The notes: generated by a model not told the origin, from the letters alone. 64,000 nucleotides of DNA from Segatella paludivivens DSM 17968 = JCM 13650 (GCF_000373185.1 NZ_KB890638.1:62001-126000); one strand, 5' to 3'; positions 52,787-63,100 are shown, numbered from the stretch's first letter. Made by a program: numbers and translations.

Positions 52787-54463
52787 ATGAAGATTACACG
52801 ACTATATATATCATTCATACTGTGCGCTTTATGCGTAATCTCATGCACAGAAAAAAATGACATTGCTGATAATAGTTATTTGAATAACATCAGCGATACA
52901 GCTATCGGTATATTTGCTGAAACTGATAGTATGAAAACACGTAGCGTGACATCAACTCCATTTTCAATAGAAAATAGCACAGATCTTCAAACAAACGGTT
53001 TTAAAGTTTACGCATACTATCATGGAACAAATAATTTCGTCAATGCCAACCAAAGCCTTTACACGATTATGGATAGTGTGAACGTAAAATATCAAAACGG
53101 TGGATGGGTTTATGATGGAGATACTAGATATTGGCCGTTAGGAAAGAATATGCTATCTTTCCTCGCAACATCATACAATCCGAACTTAAATAAAACTCGA
53201 ATACTTTTAAATAAAAACAGCAGTACTGGAAATCCTGAAATAACTTATATTGCATCTACAGATTTAGACAAGCAGGAAGATATACTGTGGGGAACAAGGA
53301 GTAATGGAATGCCATACATTAATGAAACTAGACCTAGCGATGGACTTGTTCACTGGCACTTTAAACATGCCCTTGCTAAAATTGTGCCAACAATTTCAAG
53401 TACCCTATATACTCAACCATACACGAATACAACAGCTGTACCAAATACAGATGTTTGGCAAAATATTGATTACTATCAGACAAAATATCTCATTAAAAGT
53501 ATAACTATTTCAAATGCAAATAAACAAGCTACACTTTCTTTGCAAAATAGCATAGCGAGTACTCCTGCATGGAATAATAAGATTGGTACTATTGACTATC
53601 TTTTAGACACAGAATTAAACGATGGAATAAAATATACACCAACAACAGATCAAACAAATAGCTATAATTGGAATAAGGCTGGAATATATACGACAACAAC
53701 GACATTATTACCAGAAGGACAATATCTTACTTTGATACCCAAATTAGCTGCAGAAAATGGTAATTTAAGAATAAGTGTTACTTATGAAACACTGACACAG
53801 ATTACAGAACAAAAACAAAAAAGAGATAAATCTTGGTGGTGGTATGGTAATTGGTATAATTATGGTTCCCCAACAACAACATATACAAATCAAGAAACCA
53901 CTATTGCTAGTGATATAAATACAGATTTCATTGGAGGTAGAAAATATCAGCTTAATATTAATATTCAAGCTAACTACATTGAATTGACAGCAATCCCACA
54001 ACCATGGGAAGACGTTTCACAAGTAATTGATACGGAAACAAATCTTATTACGATAGCTCCAGGTGGTGGTATAGAATTTGACGCTGTACAATATGGAGAT
54101 TCTATTGACAGGACAAACGGTATTGTTTATTTAAGGAACAAGACTTGCGCTCTTAATTTCAATATTGCCACACCTCGTGGAGCAACTTGGCGCGCTGCGC
54201 TTATTCAGTCTGGAGACATAGACGCATTCCAATTTGTTGATGAAAATGGAACTGTTCTCTCAAATCAAAATCCTCAGGGAAATGTTGGAACACAAGCGAC
54301 ATTAAGGGTAAGAGCAAAAAATGCCACAAATAGCACTGATAATTCGGCTATATTAAGAATTTATGTTATTCAACCGAATCAGTCTACAATAGTAAAGACG
54401 CTTACAGGAAGCGACATATTTAAAGAATATAAATTTGTTGAACCTGCAAACGTAAAGAATTAA
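52787..54463 (+). CDS. Fimbrillin family lipoprotein 4 with C-terminal extension
   Basis: Protein of 558 residues, about 160 longer than its neighbours. Lipobox VISC (Cys20) and the site Thr51-Arg52 (SMKTRSVTS). The fimbrillin core (about residues 55-410) has FKVYAYYHG, DTRYWPLG, LSFLATSYN, FKHALAKI and KYQLNINIQANYIELTA. An aromatic-rich insertion lies at residues 349-360 (SWWWYGNWYNYG). An added C-terminal beta domain (about residues 420-540), perhaps Ig or BACON-like, is not recognised with certainty. It may be an accessory or tip-proximal subunit. Confidence 0.83.
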   Translation: MKITRLYISFILCALCVISCTEKNDIADNSYLNNISDTAIGIFAETDSMKTRSVTSTPFSIENSTDLQTNGFKVYAYYHGTNNFVNANQSLYTIMDSVNVKYQNGGWVYDGDTRYWPLGKNMLSFLATSYNPNLNKTRILLNKNSSTGNPEITYIASTDLDKQEDILWGTRSNGMPYINETRPSDGLVHWHFKHALAKIVPTISSTLYTQPYTNTTAVPNTDVWQNIDYYQTKYLIKSITISNANKQATLSLQNSIASTPAWNNKIGTIDYLLDTELNDGIKYTPTTDQTNSYNWNKAGIYTTTTTLLPEGQYLTLIPKLAAENGNLRISVTYETLTQITEQKQKRDKSWWWYGNWYNYGSPTTTYTNQETTIASDINTDFIGGRKYQLNINIQANYIELTAIPQPWEDVSQVIDTETNLITIAPGGGIEFDAVQYGDSIDRTNGIVYLRNKTCALNFNIATPRGATWRAALIQSGDIDAFQFVDENGTVLSNQNPQGNVGTQATLRVRAKNATNSTDNSAILRIYVIQPNQSTIVKTLTGSDIFKEYKFVEPANVKN

Positions 54464-54482
54464 AATAGTTTGAAAAAGTATT

Positions 54483-56738
54483 ATGAGAACCATTTTTAAA
54501 TATACATATATACTAGCGATGTCATTTATAATTATGGCATTATATAGTTGCTCTGAAAAAGATCTTGCTAATGAAGAAGAAACATCTTTAAAAGATGGGT
54601 ATATCTCTTTTGTATTATATCATACTACTGCAGAAAAGAATGGAATAGAAACCACAACCCGAGCAACGATAGATGGCCAAGACCAATTAAATGAAAATTA
54701 TATAGACAACACTACGATATTCATTTATAAAGACACAACACAAGCTGCACTACAAACAATACAAGGGCAGAGTGTTTCTATACAAAATGATGGTTCTTAT
54801 ATCGCTAGAACCAGAATTACAGATGATTTAAAAACTGCTTTATCAAATGGAGGATATGCATATATTGTTGCTAATCCTACGGGAAATTTCAATGAAGGAA
54901 TGACGCTCGCAGAAGTTAAGAATTCAATTGTTTCTTCTGATTTTACTGCGAATAATTCTGGCATTCAAGATAAGTTTACAATGTCTGGCGGCGAGAATAT
55001 ATCTTGGAATAATAATGCGGCCTATTCTACAGTCCCTTTGTATAGGTGTGCAGCTAAAGTCGTGATATACTCTAATATAAAAGAGTCTGTTGACGAAATT
55101 TCTAACAGTTCTACCATAACTTATACTCCAAACTTAGGAAGTATGACTATCAGTTTGCTCAATGGGGTGAATAAAGGCATGATCGATGCTAACTATACAG
55201 CAGCCGATGCAGACTATTTCAACAAGCAAGAAACTCTTCAGCAAACAGATTTATCAAAGACGTATGCTGGTATAGAATATAATTATTCTCATATTCCATT
55301 CTATAGTTATCCTACATCATGGAAGGAAGTTGATCCAAAAGAGACTGTCGTAGAAATATGCATACCTTGGACTGTGAAAGGAGAAAATAGATACATGAAT
55401 ACATATTATCAGTTAAGTATAAATAGCCAAAATAGAAAGATTGAGCGCAACCGCCAATACACTATTTATCTTAATATTAATAATATTGGAAGTCCAAATA
55501 AAGAAACACCCGTAAAACTTAGTCCATCTAGCTTTACTATCCTACCCTGGGGAACAGTTGATGTTGGCGCTGGTAGTAAGACTGACGAAAACGTTAGCGG
55601 TGAATTCCATAAATATCAATATTTAACTGTTGATCCTAAAAGTGTAATTTTAAATAACCAAACTTCAACAATAATAAAATATACTAGTTCTTCTGCCTTA
55701 GATAAAACTAACACAAAGGTTACACAGGTAGATTATTACACTTATGAGACTTCTGGAACTCCAAGATCTAATGTTCTAACCAATGCAAATGATTTGGCCC
55801 AATATAAAATAGACATAACATCAGATAAAGAGCTAACGTTTACTCATGAGTTTGACGGTACATACACATATCAGAACATACACCTGCAAGTAACAAATAA
55901 TGAAGGGTTGACAGAGACCGTAATAATAACTCAATACCCGTCACTCTATATTTCTACTGAAGATGGAGGAAATGCATTTATTGATGGATACTTTGCTAGA
56001 GTAGCTAATGCGACAATGTCAGGTGCTGCAAAAAATTCAGACGGAACTTACTATAGTAATAATACTAAGTATTATAGTTCTTCAAAAGATAACTATGTAA
56101 CAACTCCATATGGCTATTTATTTGCTTCTTTAGGTAATTTGGCACAAACACAAATCACAAATGTATTTGTAACTGGGTTCAATTCTGAAAATGGATACTA
56201 TACTGTAGGTGGAGAAACATATTACTATAAGATTGGCGACCCACGAGTAAATGCAGGTTGGACAAGTTCTTCCATTACTAAATACCTTTATAAATCAACA
56301 GGTATTACTTCATGGAATTCTACAGATTGTGCTAATCTAATGATTGCATCAACATCATACTCATATCGTTCTGTAATAGCGCCGTCATTCAAAGTATCTT
56401 CTGCATGGGGACAATGTTCACAGGATGGTGTTACATTCTCTAACGCCCAGAAACGTGCTGCAACATATCAAGAAAACGGTTATGCAGCAGGAAGATGGAG
56501 ATTACCAACTGAGGCAGAAATAATGTTTGTCGCTTATATGCAATCACAAGGTAACATCCCTACTCTATTCATTGATGGTGCAAATTACTGGGCTAGTAGC
56601 GGAAGATACTACAATAGTGGTAATTTCTATGACGCAGGTAGCAATGTTCAATGTTATGTAAGAACTGTTTATGACACATGGTATTGGGGAGGCACTAAAT
56701 GCCCTATTGGAACTTATACTATAAAGACTACAAAATGA
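54483..56738 (+). CDS. Large fimbrial lipoprotein with lectin-like C-terminal domain (putative tip adhesin)
   Basis: Protein of 751 residues. Lipobox LYSC (Cys23) and the site Thr59-Arg60 (TTTRATID). An N-terminal fimbrial domain (residues about 38-160) and a second one ending near residue 360 (FTILPWGTVDVG) are followed by a beta-rich linker. The last 250 residues have RWRLPTEAEI (about residue 670) and YWASSG (about residue 700), the signature of DUF1566/FGE-like C-type-lectin folds. This arrangement suggests a tip adhesin. It starts 19 bp after fimbrillin 4 and overlaps the next gene by 4 bp. Confidence 0.78.
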   Translation: MRTIFKYTYILAMSFIIMALYSCSEKDLANEEETSLKDGYISFVLYHTTAEKNGIETTTRATIDGQDQLNENYIDNTTIFIYKDTTQAALQTIQGQSVSIQNDGSYIARTRITDDLKTALSNGGYAYIVANPTGNFNEGMTLAEVKNSIVSSDFTANNSGIQDKFTMSGGENISWNNNAAYSTVPLYRCAAKVVIYSNIKESVDEISNSSTITYTPNLGSMTISLLNGVNKGMIDANYTAADADYFNKQETLQQTDLSKTYAGIEYNYSHIPFYSYPTSWKEVDPKETVVEICIPWTVKGENRYMNTYYQLSINSQNRKIERNRQYTIYLNINNIGSPNKETPVKLSPSSFTILPWGTVDVGAGSKTDENVSGEFHKYQYLTVDPKSVILNNQTSTIIKYTSSSALDKTNTKVTQVDYYTYETSGTPRSNVLTNANDLAQYKIDITSDKELTFTHEFDGTYTYQNIHLQVTNNEGLTETVIITQYPSLYISTEDGGNAFIDGYFARVANATMSGAAKNSDGTYYSNNTKYYSSSKDNYVTTPYGYLFASLGNLAQTQITNVFVTGFNSENGYYTVGGETYYYKIGDPRVNAGWTSSSITKYLYKSTGITSWNSTDCANLMIASTSYSYRSVIAPSFKVSSAWGQCSQDGVTFSNAQKRAATYQENGYAAGRWRLPTEAEIMFVAYMQSQGNIPTLFIDGANYWASSGRYYNSGNFYDAGSNVQCYVRTVYDTWYWGGTKCPIGTYTIKTTK

Positions 56739-58744
56739 TGAAAAGTAAATTACATTATATATTATATCTGATTGCTATAACAATATCTTTTATGGCATGC
56801 TCAGAACACGACTTACTTACAAACTCAGGTACATTTAAATCAGAGGGGCTACCTGTTGAGATAAATGGTTCACTAAATACTCCTGACGTTCAAGTAATAA
56901 GTACTCGTAGTCTTGGAGAAACTCCGGATATCAAAAAATTGTATGCTATAGTTTTTGATAACAATGGTCTACTATTGGAAGTTGATACATGTAAAGCCGC
57001 TAATAGCAATGGTGAGAATATAAGTAATTTTTCGACAGCAAGTGACGGTCTCACATATTTTCATGTAACACTGCATACATCAACAACTCCGAGAATAGTA
57101 CATCTTGTAGCAAATTTCAATCCAGCGTTCACCACTATACTAGACGAATCCTCACTAATGAGGAAAATGGTTGTAACAGATTCTATTGACTCGTATTGGC
57201 AGAGAATTGTATTTAACGAAGGTATTTATATTAATTCAAATGGAACTGTAGATCTAGAAAAAACGCTACCCAAAATGCAAAATTTAAAATTAATAAGAAA
57301 TTTTGCAAAGGTAACTGTGAGTATATCAGACAGTATAAAGAATATATTTATACCACAGGGATATTATGTATTTAATCAACCCATATCTGGAACTGTAGCT
57401 CCATATAATGTTAATACAACTATAAATGAAGATCCATTAATTAGCAGATTTGCTGACTATATAGCCAGCGATGGAACAACTATGTCTTACAAAGAACTGC
57501 TTGCTCAGAACTATTACGGATATGAACCAGAAGATAGGGCTTTTAAAGTAAACCCAGATCCAACCAGTGCTAGTTTTCCATGGAAAAGTATTTCTGAGCC
57601 GACATACATATATGAATGCACGCATCGCAACGACCAAGATAATCCTTATATCATAATAAAGGGTACATATATGGGAAACTCTATTTCAGGCTCTTCTGGA
57701 GTACCAACATATTATAAGGCTGACTTCTGCTACCCTACTGACCCAACAGGTAACGTTGATAATACATCTATGACATACTATAACCTGATAAGAAATTTTC
57801 AATACAACCTAAAAGTGACGAGAATTTCGGGGAATGGTTCAAAAACTTTGGCTGATGCAATAGTTGGAGGTCCAATGAACAATTTTATGGGGGTAACAAC
57901 AGCTGGTAATATTACGAATATAGCTAATGACTCGTCACGCCTTTATGTAAGTTTCACTGATGAAATGTTTACGACAAAGGATCCTATTGTCATAAAATAT
58001 AAGAACGTATTCAATATGCACAATCCATCAATTACTAGTGATGATGAGATTAGTAACCTTAGAAGAAGAGAACTCAACACAACAGATTATACAGGCAAAC
58101 ACTATGTTAGAATATTTGGACTTGACGAAGAAGACAAATCACCAATAGGAACTATTAAAGGTCCCATCGCAGCATCTGCAACTATTAGTAGCGGTAATGA
58201 TGCCAACGGATGGAGGACTATAACGATACAACCTACAGATTTACCAACAAGTAGTCTTGAACAGAAGATCCAAACTATCAGTATTTATAATTCCGACGGA
58301 TTACAACGATACATAAATCTATACTATCGTCGTCCCATGAACTTTTCGGTAGAGTTAAATCCTACGAACGTGCCTTCTTCAGAAGACCAGAATCTTGATG
58401 TAATAATTGGAATTCCAGGAGATTTAACAGCACCACGCTTTCCGCTTACATTTAAGATTGAACACAATAGCAATGCCATTTATCCAAATGTGCAAGCTAC
58501 TGGATTTAACGAACTACCTGTTGTTGTAGGAAAATCAATTATTGATGGAACTACCGACTCATACTATTATACTAGGAATATAAGCTGGAACGAATACAAG
58601 AACACTGGTACTAGCAATGATGGACTTAAACGCTTCCATTGCTACTTTAAAACTTATAAAGCAAACAGTGCTGGACAAATATATGTGGCAACTGATAAAT
58701 ATTTCATAACACAACCAATCACTGCAACGCTAACAAACTACTAG
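56735..58744 (+). CDS. Large fimbrial lipoprotein (DUF4906-like)
   Basis: Protein of 669 residues from the ATG at 56735; ATG at 56738 is equally possible. Lipobox FMAC (Cys22) and the site Thr57-Arg58 (VISTRSLGE). The sequence IKKLYAIVFDNNGLLLEVD and the later RNFAKVTVSIS fit the fimbrial DUF4906 group, which are large accessory proteins encoded at the ends of fimbrillin operons. The C-terminal 250 residues are beta-rich without a recognised domain. It is the last gene of the fimbrial transcript; no clear terminator follows. Confidence 0.72.
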   Translation: MMKSKLHYILYLIAITISFMACSEHDLLTNSGTFKSEGLPVEINGSLNTPDVQVISTRSLGETPDIKKLYAIVFDNNGLLLEVDTCKAANSNGENISNFSTASDGLTYFHVTLHTSTTPRIVHLVANFNPAFTTILDESSLMRKMVVTDSIDSYWQRIVFNEGIYINSNGTVDLEKTLPKMQNLKLIRNFAKVTVSISDSIKNIFIPQGYYVFNQPISGTVAPYNVNTTINEDPLISRFADYIASDGTTMSYKELLAQNYYGYEPEDRAFKVNPDPTSASFPWKSISEPTYIYECTHRNDQDNPYIIIKGTYMGNSISGSSGVPTYYKADFCYPTDPTGNVDNTSMTYYNLIRNFQYNLKVTRISGNGSKTLADAIVGGPMNNFMGVTTAGNITNIANDSSRLYVSFTDEMFTTKDPIVIKYKNVFNMHNPSITSDDEISNLRRRELNTTDYTGKHYVRIFGLDEEDKSPIGTIKGPIAASATISSGNDANGWRTITIQPTDLPTSSLEQKIQTISIYNSDGLQRYINLYYRRPMNFSVELNPTNVPSSEDQNLDVIIGIPGDLTAPRFPLTFKIEHNSNAIYPNVQATGFNELPVVVGKSIIDGTTDSYYYTRNISWNEYKNTGTSNDGLKRFHCYFKTYKANSAGQIYVATDKYFITQPITATLTNY

Positions 58745-58829
58745 ATTGTTGAGATATAAAGTATAGAAAAAAGCATTATATCTATCAACATGCTTGCAAA
58801 ATAATAAAAAAAGTATTAATTTTGCAGCC

Positions 58830-59504
58830 ATGAGAATAGATATTATTTCAGTAATACCAGATATGATGGAAGGATTCATTAATGAATCCATATTAGCACG
58901 TGCACAGAAAAAAGGATTGGTAGAAATTCATCTACACAATCTAAGGGACTATACTCTTGATAAATGGAGACGCGTAGATGACTATCCTTATGGTGGAAGT
59001 GCTGGAATGATTATTCAATGTGAACCTATCGACAGATGTATTTCTGCACTGAAAGCCGAACGTGATTATGATGAAATCATTTATACTAGCCCCGATGGAG
59101 AGCAGTTTGATCAACATGTTGCCAACGACCTTTCATTAAAAGGTAACATCATTATTCTTTGTGGCCATTACAAAGGCATTGATCAACGAGTACGTGATCA
59201 TCTTATCACACGTGAAATTAGCATTGGAGATTATGTACTTACTGGTGGAGAACTTGCAGCAGCAGTAATGACAGATGCTATAGTTAGACTCATTCCTGGG
59301 TCAATAAGTGATGAACAAAGCGCACTTAGTGACTGTTTTCAAGATGATATGCTAGCAGCACCTATATACACAAGACCGTCAGAATATAAAGGTTGGAAGG
59401 TTCCAGATATACTACTCAGTGGCAACGAAGCCAAGATTCGTAAATGGGAATTTGACGAAGCAATGAAACGCACAAAAAACATGCGTCCAGACTTGTTAAA
59501 ATAA
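58830..59504 (+). CDS. trmD: tRNA (guanine37-N1)-methyltransferase
   Basis: Protein of 224 residues from the ATG at 58830. It methylates G37 of tRNAs with SAM as a dimer with a trefoil knot. Motifs [13 protein letters not shown] at the start, [15 protein letters not shown] and [12 protein letters not shown] in the SAM site are all present. The TAATTTTG -7 element at 58817-58824 ends 5 bp before the ATG, so transcription would start at or next to the start codon. It overlaps the end of the convergent patatin gene by 9 bp. Confidence 0.96.
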   Translation: MRIDIISVIPDMMEGFINESILARAQKKGLVEIHLHNLRDYTLDKWRRVDDYPYGGSAGMIIQCEPIDRCISALKAERDYDEIIYTSPDGEQFDQHVANDLSLKGNIIILCGHYKGIDQRVRDHLITREISIGDYVLTGGELAAAVMTDAIVRLIPGSISDEQSALSDCFQDDMLAAPIYTRPSEYKGWKVPDILLSGNEAKIRKWEFDEAMKRTKNMRPDLLK

Positions 59505-60347
59505 TTCGGCGTTATTTTTAATAAACTCTTCACCAATACTGAATCCTTCTTCGTAAAGTCTTTCCAACTTATCAATATCTTTTTCTATTCTTCCAACTTC
59601 AATTGGACGTAAAGGACGGATACACTTTATCTGTCCACTTTCTTCTAATCTATTAACAAGTTCAATCTGCTGATTATAAGCGAAGTGGCGTCTACTCAAA
59701 GCGACCCTTAAACGTGGATAATTCTTATAAACATAATGTGGAACTTTTCTATCCTTTCCATTGTCTCTCCACCCCTTATTTCTTGTTAGAATTACAACAT
59801 TGTTTTTATATCCCATGTCTATTGCTCGCTGCACAGGTATGCTATCAACAATACCACCATCAAGCATAGGAATTCCATCTACATCAACAATTTTACTAAC
59901 ATAAGGTAGACTACTGGATGCTCTTACAATATCCAGCGAACGCTGATGATCTTCCAACTCTTTTAAATACATAGGTTTACCTGTGAGACAATTTGTTGTT
60001 ACCATCTCAAAATTTTGTGAATGTTTAAAATATTCATCAAAATCAAAAGGTAAGAGTTTGTTAGGAAACTTATCATAAAGAAGTTTGCTATCAAAAATAC
60101 ATCCCTGTGAAACAAGATGACGGATGCCTATATAATTATAACGCGCAAGATAATCAATATTTGAAATACGCGCACGTCGTGGTTGGCGGCTAACATAACT
60201 CATTCCATTACATGCTCCAGCAGAAACGGCAACAATATATTTAAAATAAATATTATGCTTCATGAAAGCATCAAGAACACCACTTGTAAAAACTCCGCGC
60301 ATTCCCCCACCTTCAAGAACAAGACCAATATTTCGAGTAATAACCAT
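59496..60347 (-). CDS. Patatin-like phospholipase (YjjU/RssA type)
   Basis: Protein of 283 residues without a signal peptide. The oxyanion loop is [13 protein letters not shown], the catalytic Ser is in VSAGACNG (GxSxG-like, read as V-S-A-G) and the catalytic Asp in [12 protein letters not shown]. It is a cytoplasmic or membrane-associated patatin-family lipid hydrolase with unknown physiological substrate. A TATCTTTG -7 element is at 60395-60388 on the minus strand, close to the divergent pepP promoter. Confidence 0.9.
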   Translation of the reverse strand: MVITRNIGLVLEGGGMRGVFTSGVLDAFMKHNIYFKYIVAVSAGACNGMSYVSRQPRRARISNIDYLARYNYIGIRHLVSQGCIFDSKLLYDKFPNKLLPFDFDEYFKHSQNFEMVTTNCLTGKPMYLKELEDHQRSLDIVRASSSLPYVSKIVDVDGIPMLDGGIVDSIPVQRAIDMGYKNNVVILTRNKGWRDNGKDRKVPHYVYKNYPRLRVALSRRHFAYNQQIELVNRLEESGQIKCIRPLRPIEVGRIEKDIDKLERLYEEGFSIGEEFIKNNAELF

Positions 60348-60454
60348 ATATTCTAATAATTTTGCACCAATTTATTCAATTTTCTTGCAAAGATAGTGTT
60401 TTTTAATTAAAAAAGTGTAACTTTGTAGGCAAAACAACAAAAAATTCGCATTAT

Positions 60455-61855
60455 ATGTTTGATACAGCTACTTATGTGAGACGCCGTAACGAACTTAAAA
60501 AGCTCGTTAAGAATGGCGTCATCATTCTTTTCGGAAACAATGAATCACCAGCCAACTTTCCAAACAATGGGTATCACCCTTTTCGCCAGGATTCATCGTT
60601 TTTATATTATTTTGGACTTCAAAGAGATGGTCTAGTTGGAGTAATAGATATTGACAATGACAAAGATATACTAATTGGTGACGATATAGATATAGAGGAT
60701 ATTGTTTGGTTTGGGGCAGTTGACAGCATTCACGACATGGCACAAAAGGCTGGTACAACAGATTCTGCTCAAATGAAAAGCCTAAAGTTGATTTGCAATG
60801 ATGCAATGAGCAAACACCGCAAGATACATATTCTGCCACCATATAGACATGACATTAAGATTCAGATATTCGACTTGCTAGGTATACATCCTTGCCAACA
60901 GAAAGAATCAGCAAGCATGCCGCTAATTAAGGCTGTTGTGAAGATGCGCTCTACAAAGGAACCACAAGAAATTGAGGAACTTGAACGTGCTGCCGTAATA
61001 GGATATAAGATGCACACCACTGCTATGAGACTCACTCAACCAGGAGTCACTGAGAAATTTATCGGGGGACAGGTTGACGGCATTGCAAATTCTTATGGTT
61101 CTATGGTTAGTTTCCCTACTATATATACCCAGCATGGTGAAATCATGCATGGTGCACCATCAATGAATGTGCTTGAAGAAGGTAGACTTGTGCTTTGTGA
61201 CGCAGGTGCAGAAACAATAAACAACTACTGCAGCGACAATACACGAACAATGCCTGTAAGTGGAAAGTTCACCCAAAAGCAACTGGAAATATATTCAATT
61301 GTAGAAGCATGTCACGACTATACTTTGGACGTAGCAAAACCAGGAACAAAATATGCAGATGTACACTTTGCTGTTTGCAGACTTATGTTTGACAAATTAA
61401 AGGAACTTGGGCTTACCAAGGGAAATACAGACGAAGCAGTTAAAGCCGGAGCACATGCAATGTTCCTTCCACACGGATTAGGACACATGATGGGAATGGA
61501 TGTACATGATATGGAAAGTCTTGACCAAATAAACGTAGGATTTGACGAAGAAACTCGTCCTAACCTAGAGCAATTCGGAACAAACTGTCTTAGAATGGGA
61601 CGCAGACTAGAAGAAGGTTTCGTTGTTACAGACGAACCTGGAATATATTTCATCCCAGCACTTATTGACGAATGGAAAGCAAACGGACACTGTAAAGATT
61701 TCCTAAATTTTGATAAATTAGAGACTTATAAGGACTTTGGAGGAATAAGAATAGAGGATGACGTTTTAATAACAAAAGACGGATGTAGATTCATCGGTAA
61801 GGATCGTATACCTTATCATCCAAAAGACGTAGAGAATTTTATGGATAATAAATAA
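60455..61855 (+). CDS. pepP: Aminopeptidase P family (M24B) peptidase
   Basis: Protein of 466 residues. The N-terminal AMP_N domain (about residues 1-140) is followed by the pita-bread M24 catalytic domain. Metal ligands are the Asp of VLCDAGAE, the Asp of CSDNTRT, the His of LPHGLGHMMG, the Glu of TDEPGIYF and the Glu of GGIRIEDDVL. It removes N-terminal residues before proline. A TAACTTTG -7 element is at 60418-60425. The C1 peptidase gene follows after 16 bp. Confidence 0.94.
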   Translation: MFDTATYVRRRNELKKLVKNGVIILFGNNESPANFPNNGYHPFRQDSSFLYYFGLQRDGLVGVIDIDNDKDILIGDDIDIEDIVWFGAVDSIHDMAQKAGTTDSAQMKSLKLICNDAMSKHRKIHILPPYRHDIKIQIFDLLGIHPCQQKESASMPLIKAVVKMRSTKEPQEIEELERAAVIGYKMHTTAMRLTQPGVTEKFIGGQVDGIANSYGSMVSFPTIYTQHGEIMHGAPSMNVLEEGRLVLCDAGAETINNYCSDNTRTMPVSGKFTQKQLEIYSIVEACHDYTLDVAKPGTKYADVHFAVCRLMFDKLKELGLTKGNTDEAVKAGAHAMFLPHGLGHMMGMDVHDMESLDQINVGFDEETRPNLEQFGTNCLRMGRRLEEGFVVTDEPGIYFIPALIDEWKANGHCKDFLNFDKLETYKDFGGIRIEDDVLITKDGCRFIGKDRIPYHPKDVENFMDNK

Positions 61856-61871
61856 CATTATATTGGTTTAA

Positions 61872-63074
61872 ATGAGAAAATTATTAGTAATGGCACTCCT
61901 TGCCTTAACGGCAGTAGGTGCGACAGCACAGGAAAAGAAGGCTGAGAAAAATGTAAACAAGCCGGTATTCACTGTAGTAAGAGAGAACAAAATTACAAGT
62001 ATTAAAAATCAAAGTCGTAGTGGCACGTGTTGGAACTATTCTACACTAAGTTTCTTTGAGGCTGAGATTCTTAAGAAGACAGGCAAGACTTATGATCTTT
62101 GCGAATCATTTGTTGCTAATAAGACTTATATGGATCGTGCTATTCAGGTAGTACGCTTACATGGAGATTGCCAATTTGCAGAAGGCGGTAGCTCATATGA
62201 TCCATTGTATTGCCTTGAGCATTACGGTATCTGTCCAGAAAATGCAATGCCATTTGCAGGTAGTCTTTATGGTGATTCACTAAACAATTACAATGAGTTT
62301 TTCAGTTTAATGACTCCTTATGTAATGGCTGTTGCAAAAAGCGATTCAAAGAAGTTGTCTACTCAATGGAAAACTGGACTACAAGGTATCCTTGATGCTT
62401 ACCTAGGCAAGTGCCCAGAAAAATTTACTTATGAAGGAAAGAATTATACTCCTAAGTCTTTCGCTACAAGCCTTGGTATTGACGCTGACGATTATGCAAG
62501 TATAACAAGTTATACACATCACCCTTTCTGGAAGGGATTTGCTGTTGAAGTTCAGGACAATTGGCGCAACCCTCTTTCATGGAATATTCCTATGGAAGAC
62601 ATGATGCGTATCATTGATAATGCTGTAATGAATGGATATACTGTAGCGTGGGGTGGTGACGTGTCTGAAGACGGTTTCACACGTGATGGACTTGCTTACA
62701 ATACAGACACAAAGAAAGTACAAAGCCTTACAGGTAGCGACATGGCTCGTTGGCTGAAACTAACAAAGACTCAGAAGAATAATATGATAGACTCTTTGGG
62801 CTGCAAAGTTCCAGAAATAATACCTACACAGAAAATGCGTCAGGAAAGATATGACAACTGGGAACTTACAGATGATCACGGTATGCTTATATACGGTATC
62901 GCCAAGGACCAGAATGGCAAAGAATATTACATGGTTAAAAACTCATGGGGAGAAGCTGGTGAATATAAGGGAATTTGGTATATGACAAAGAACTTTATAG
63001 CAGCAAACACTATGGACTTCATGGTTAATAAGAATGCCATACCAAATGATATCCGCAAAAAACTTGGTATCTAA
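61872..63074 (+). CDS. C1B family (bleomycin hydrolase/PepC-like) exported cysteine peptidase
   Basis: Protein of 400 residues with a signal peptide ending ATAQ, unlike the cytoplasmic PepC. The catalytic Cys is in QSRSGTCWNYSTLSFFEAE (about residue 54), the His in TDDHGMLIYGIAKD and the Asn in VKNSWGE. It acts as an aminopeptidase or transpeptidase in the periplasm or on the surface. It sits behind pepP, so the pair may jointly trim peptides. A strong terminator follows. Confidence 0.92.
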   Translation: MRKLLVMALLALTAVGATAQEKKAEKNVNKPVFTVVRENKITSIKNQSRSGTCWNYSTLSFFEAEILKKTGKTYDLCESFVANKTYMDRAIQVVRLHGDCQFAEGGSSYDPLYCLEHYGICPENAMPFAGSLYGDSLNNYNEFFSLMTPYVMAVAKSDSKKLSTQWKTGLQGILDAYLGKCPEKFTYEGKNYTPKSFATSLGIDADDYASITSYTHHPFWKGFAVEVQDNWRNPLSWNIPMEDMMRIIDNAVMNGYTVAWGGDVSEDGFTRDGLAYNTDTKKVQSLTGSDMARWLKLTKTQKNNMIDSLGCKVPEIIPTQKMRQERYDNWELTDDHGMLIYGIAKDQNGKEYYMVKNSWGEAGEYKGIWYMTKNFIAANTMDFMVNKNAIPNDIRKKLGI

Positions 63075-63100
63075 CATTTGATATCAAAAAGAAATAGAAG

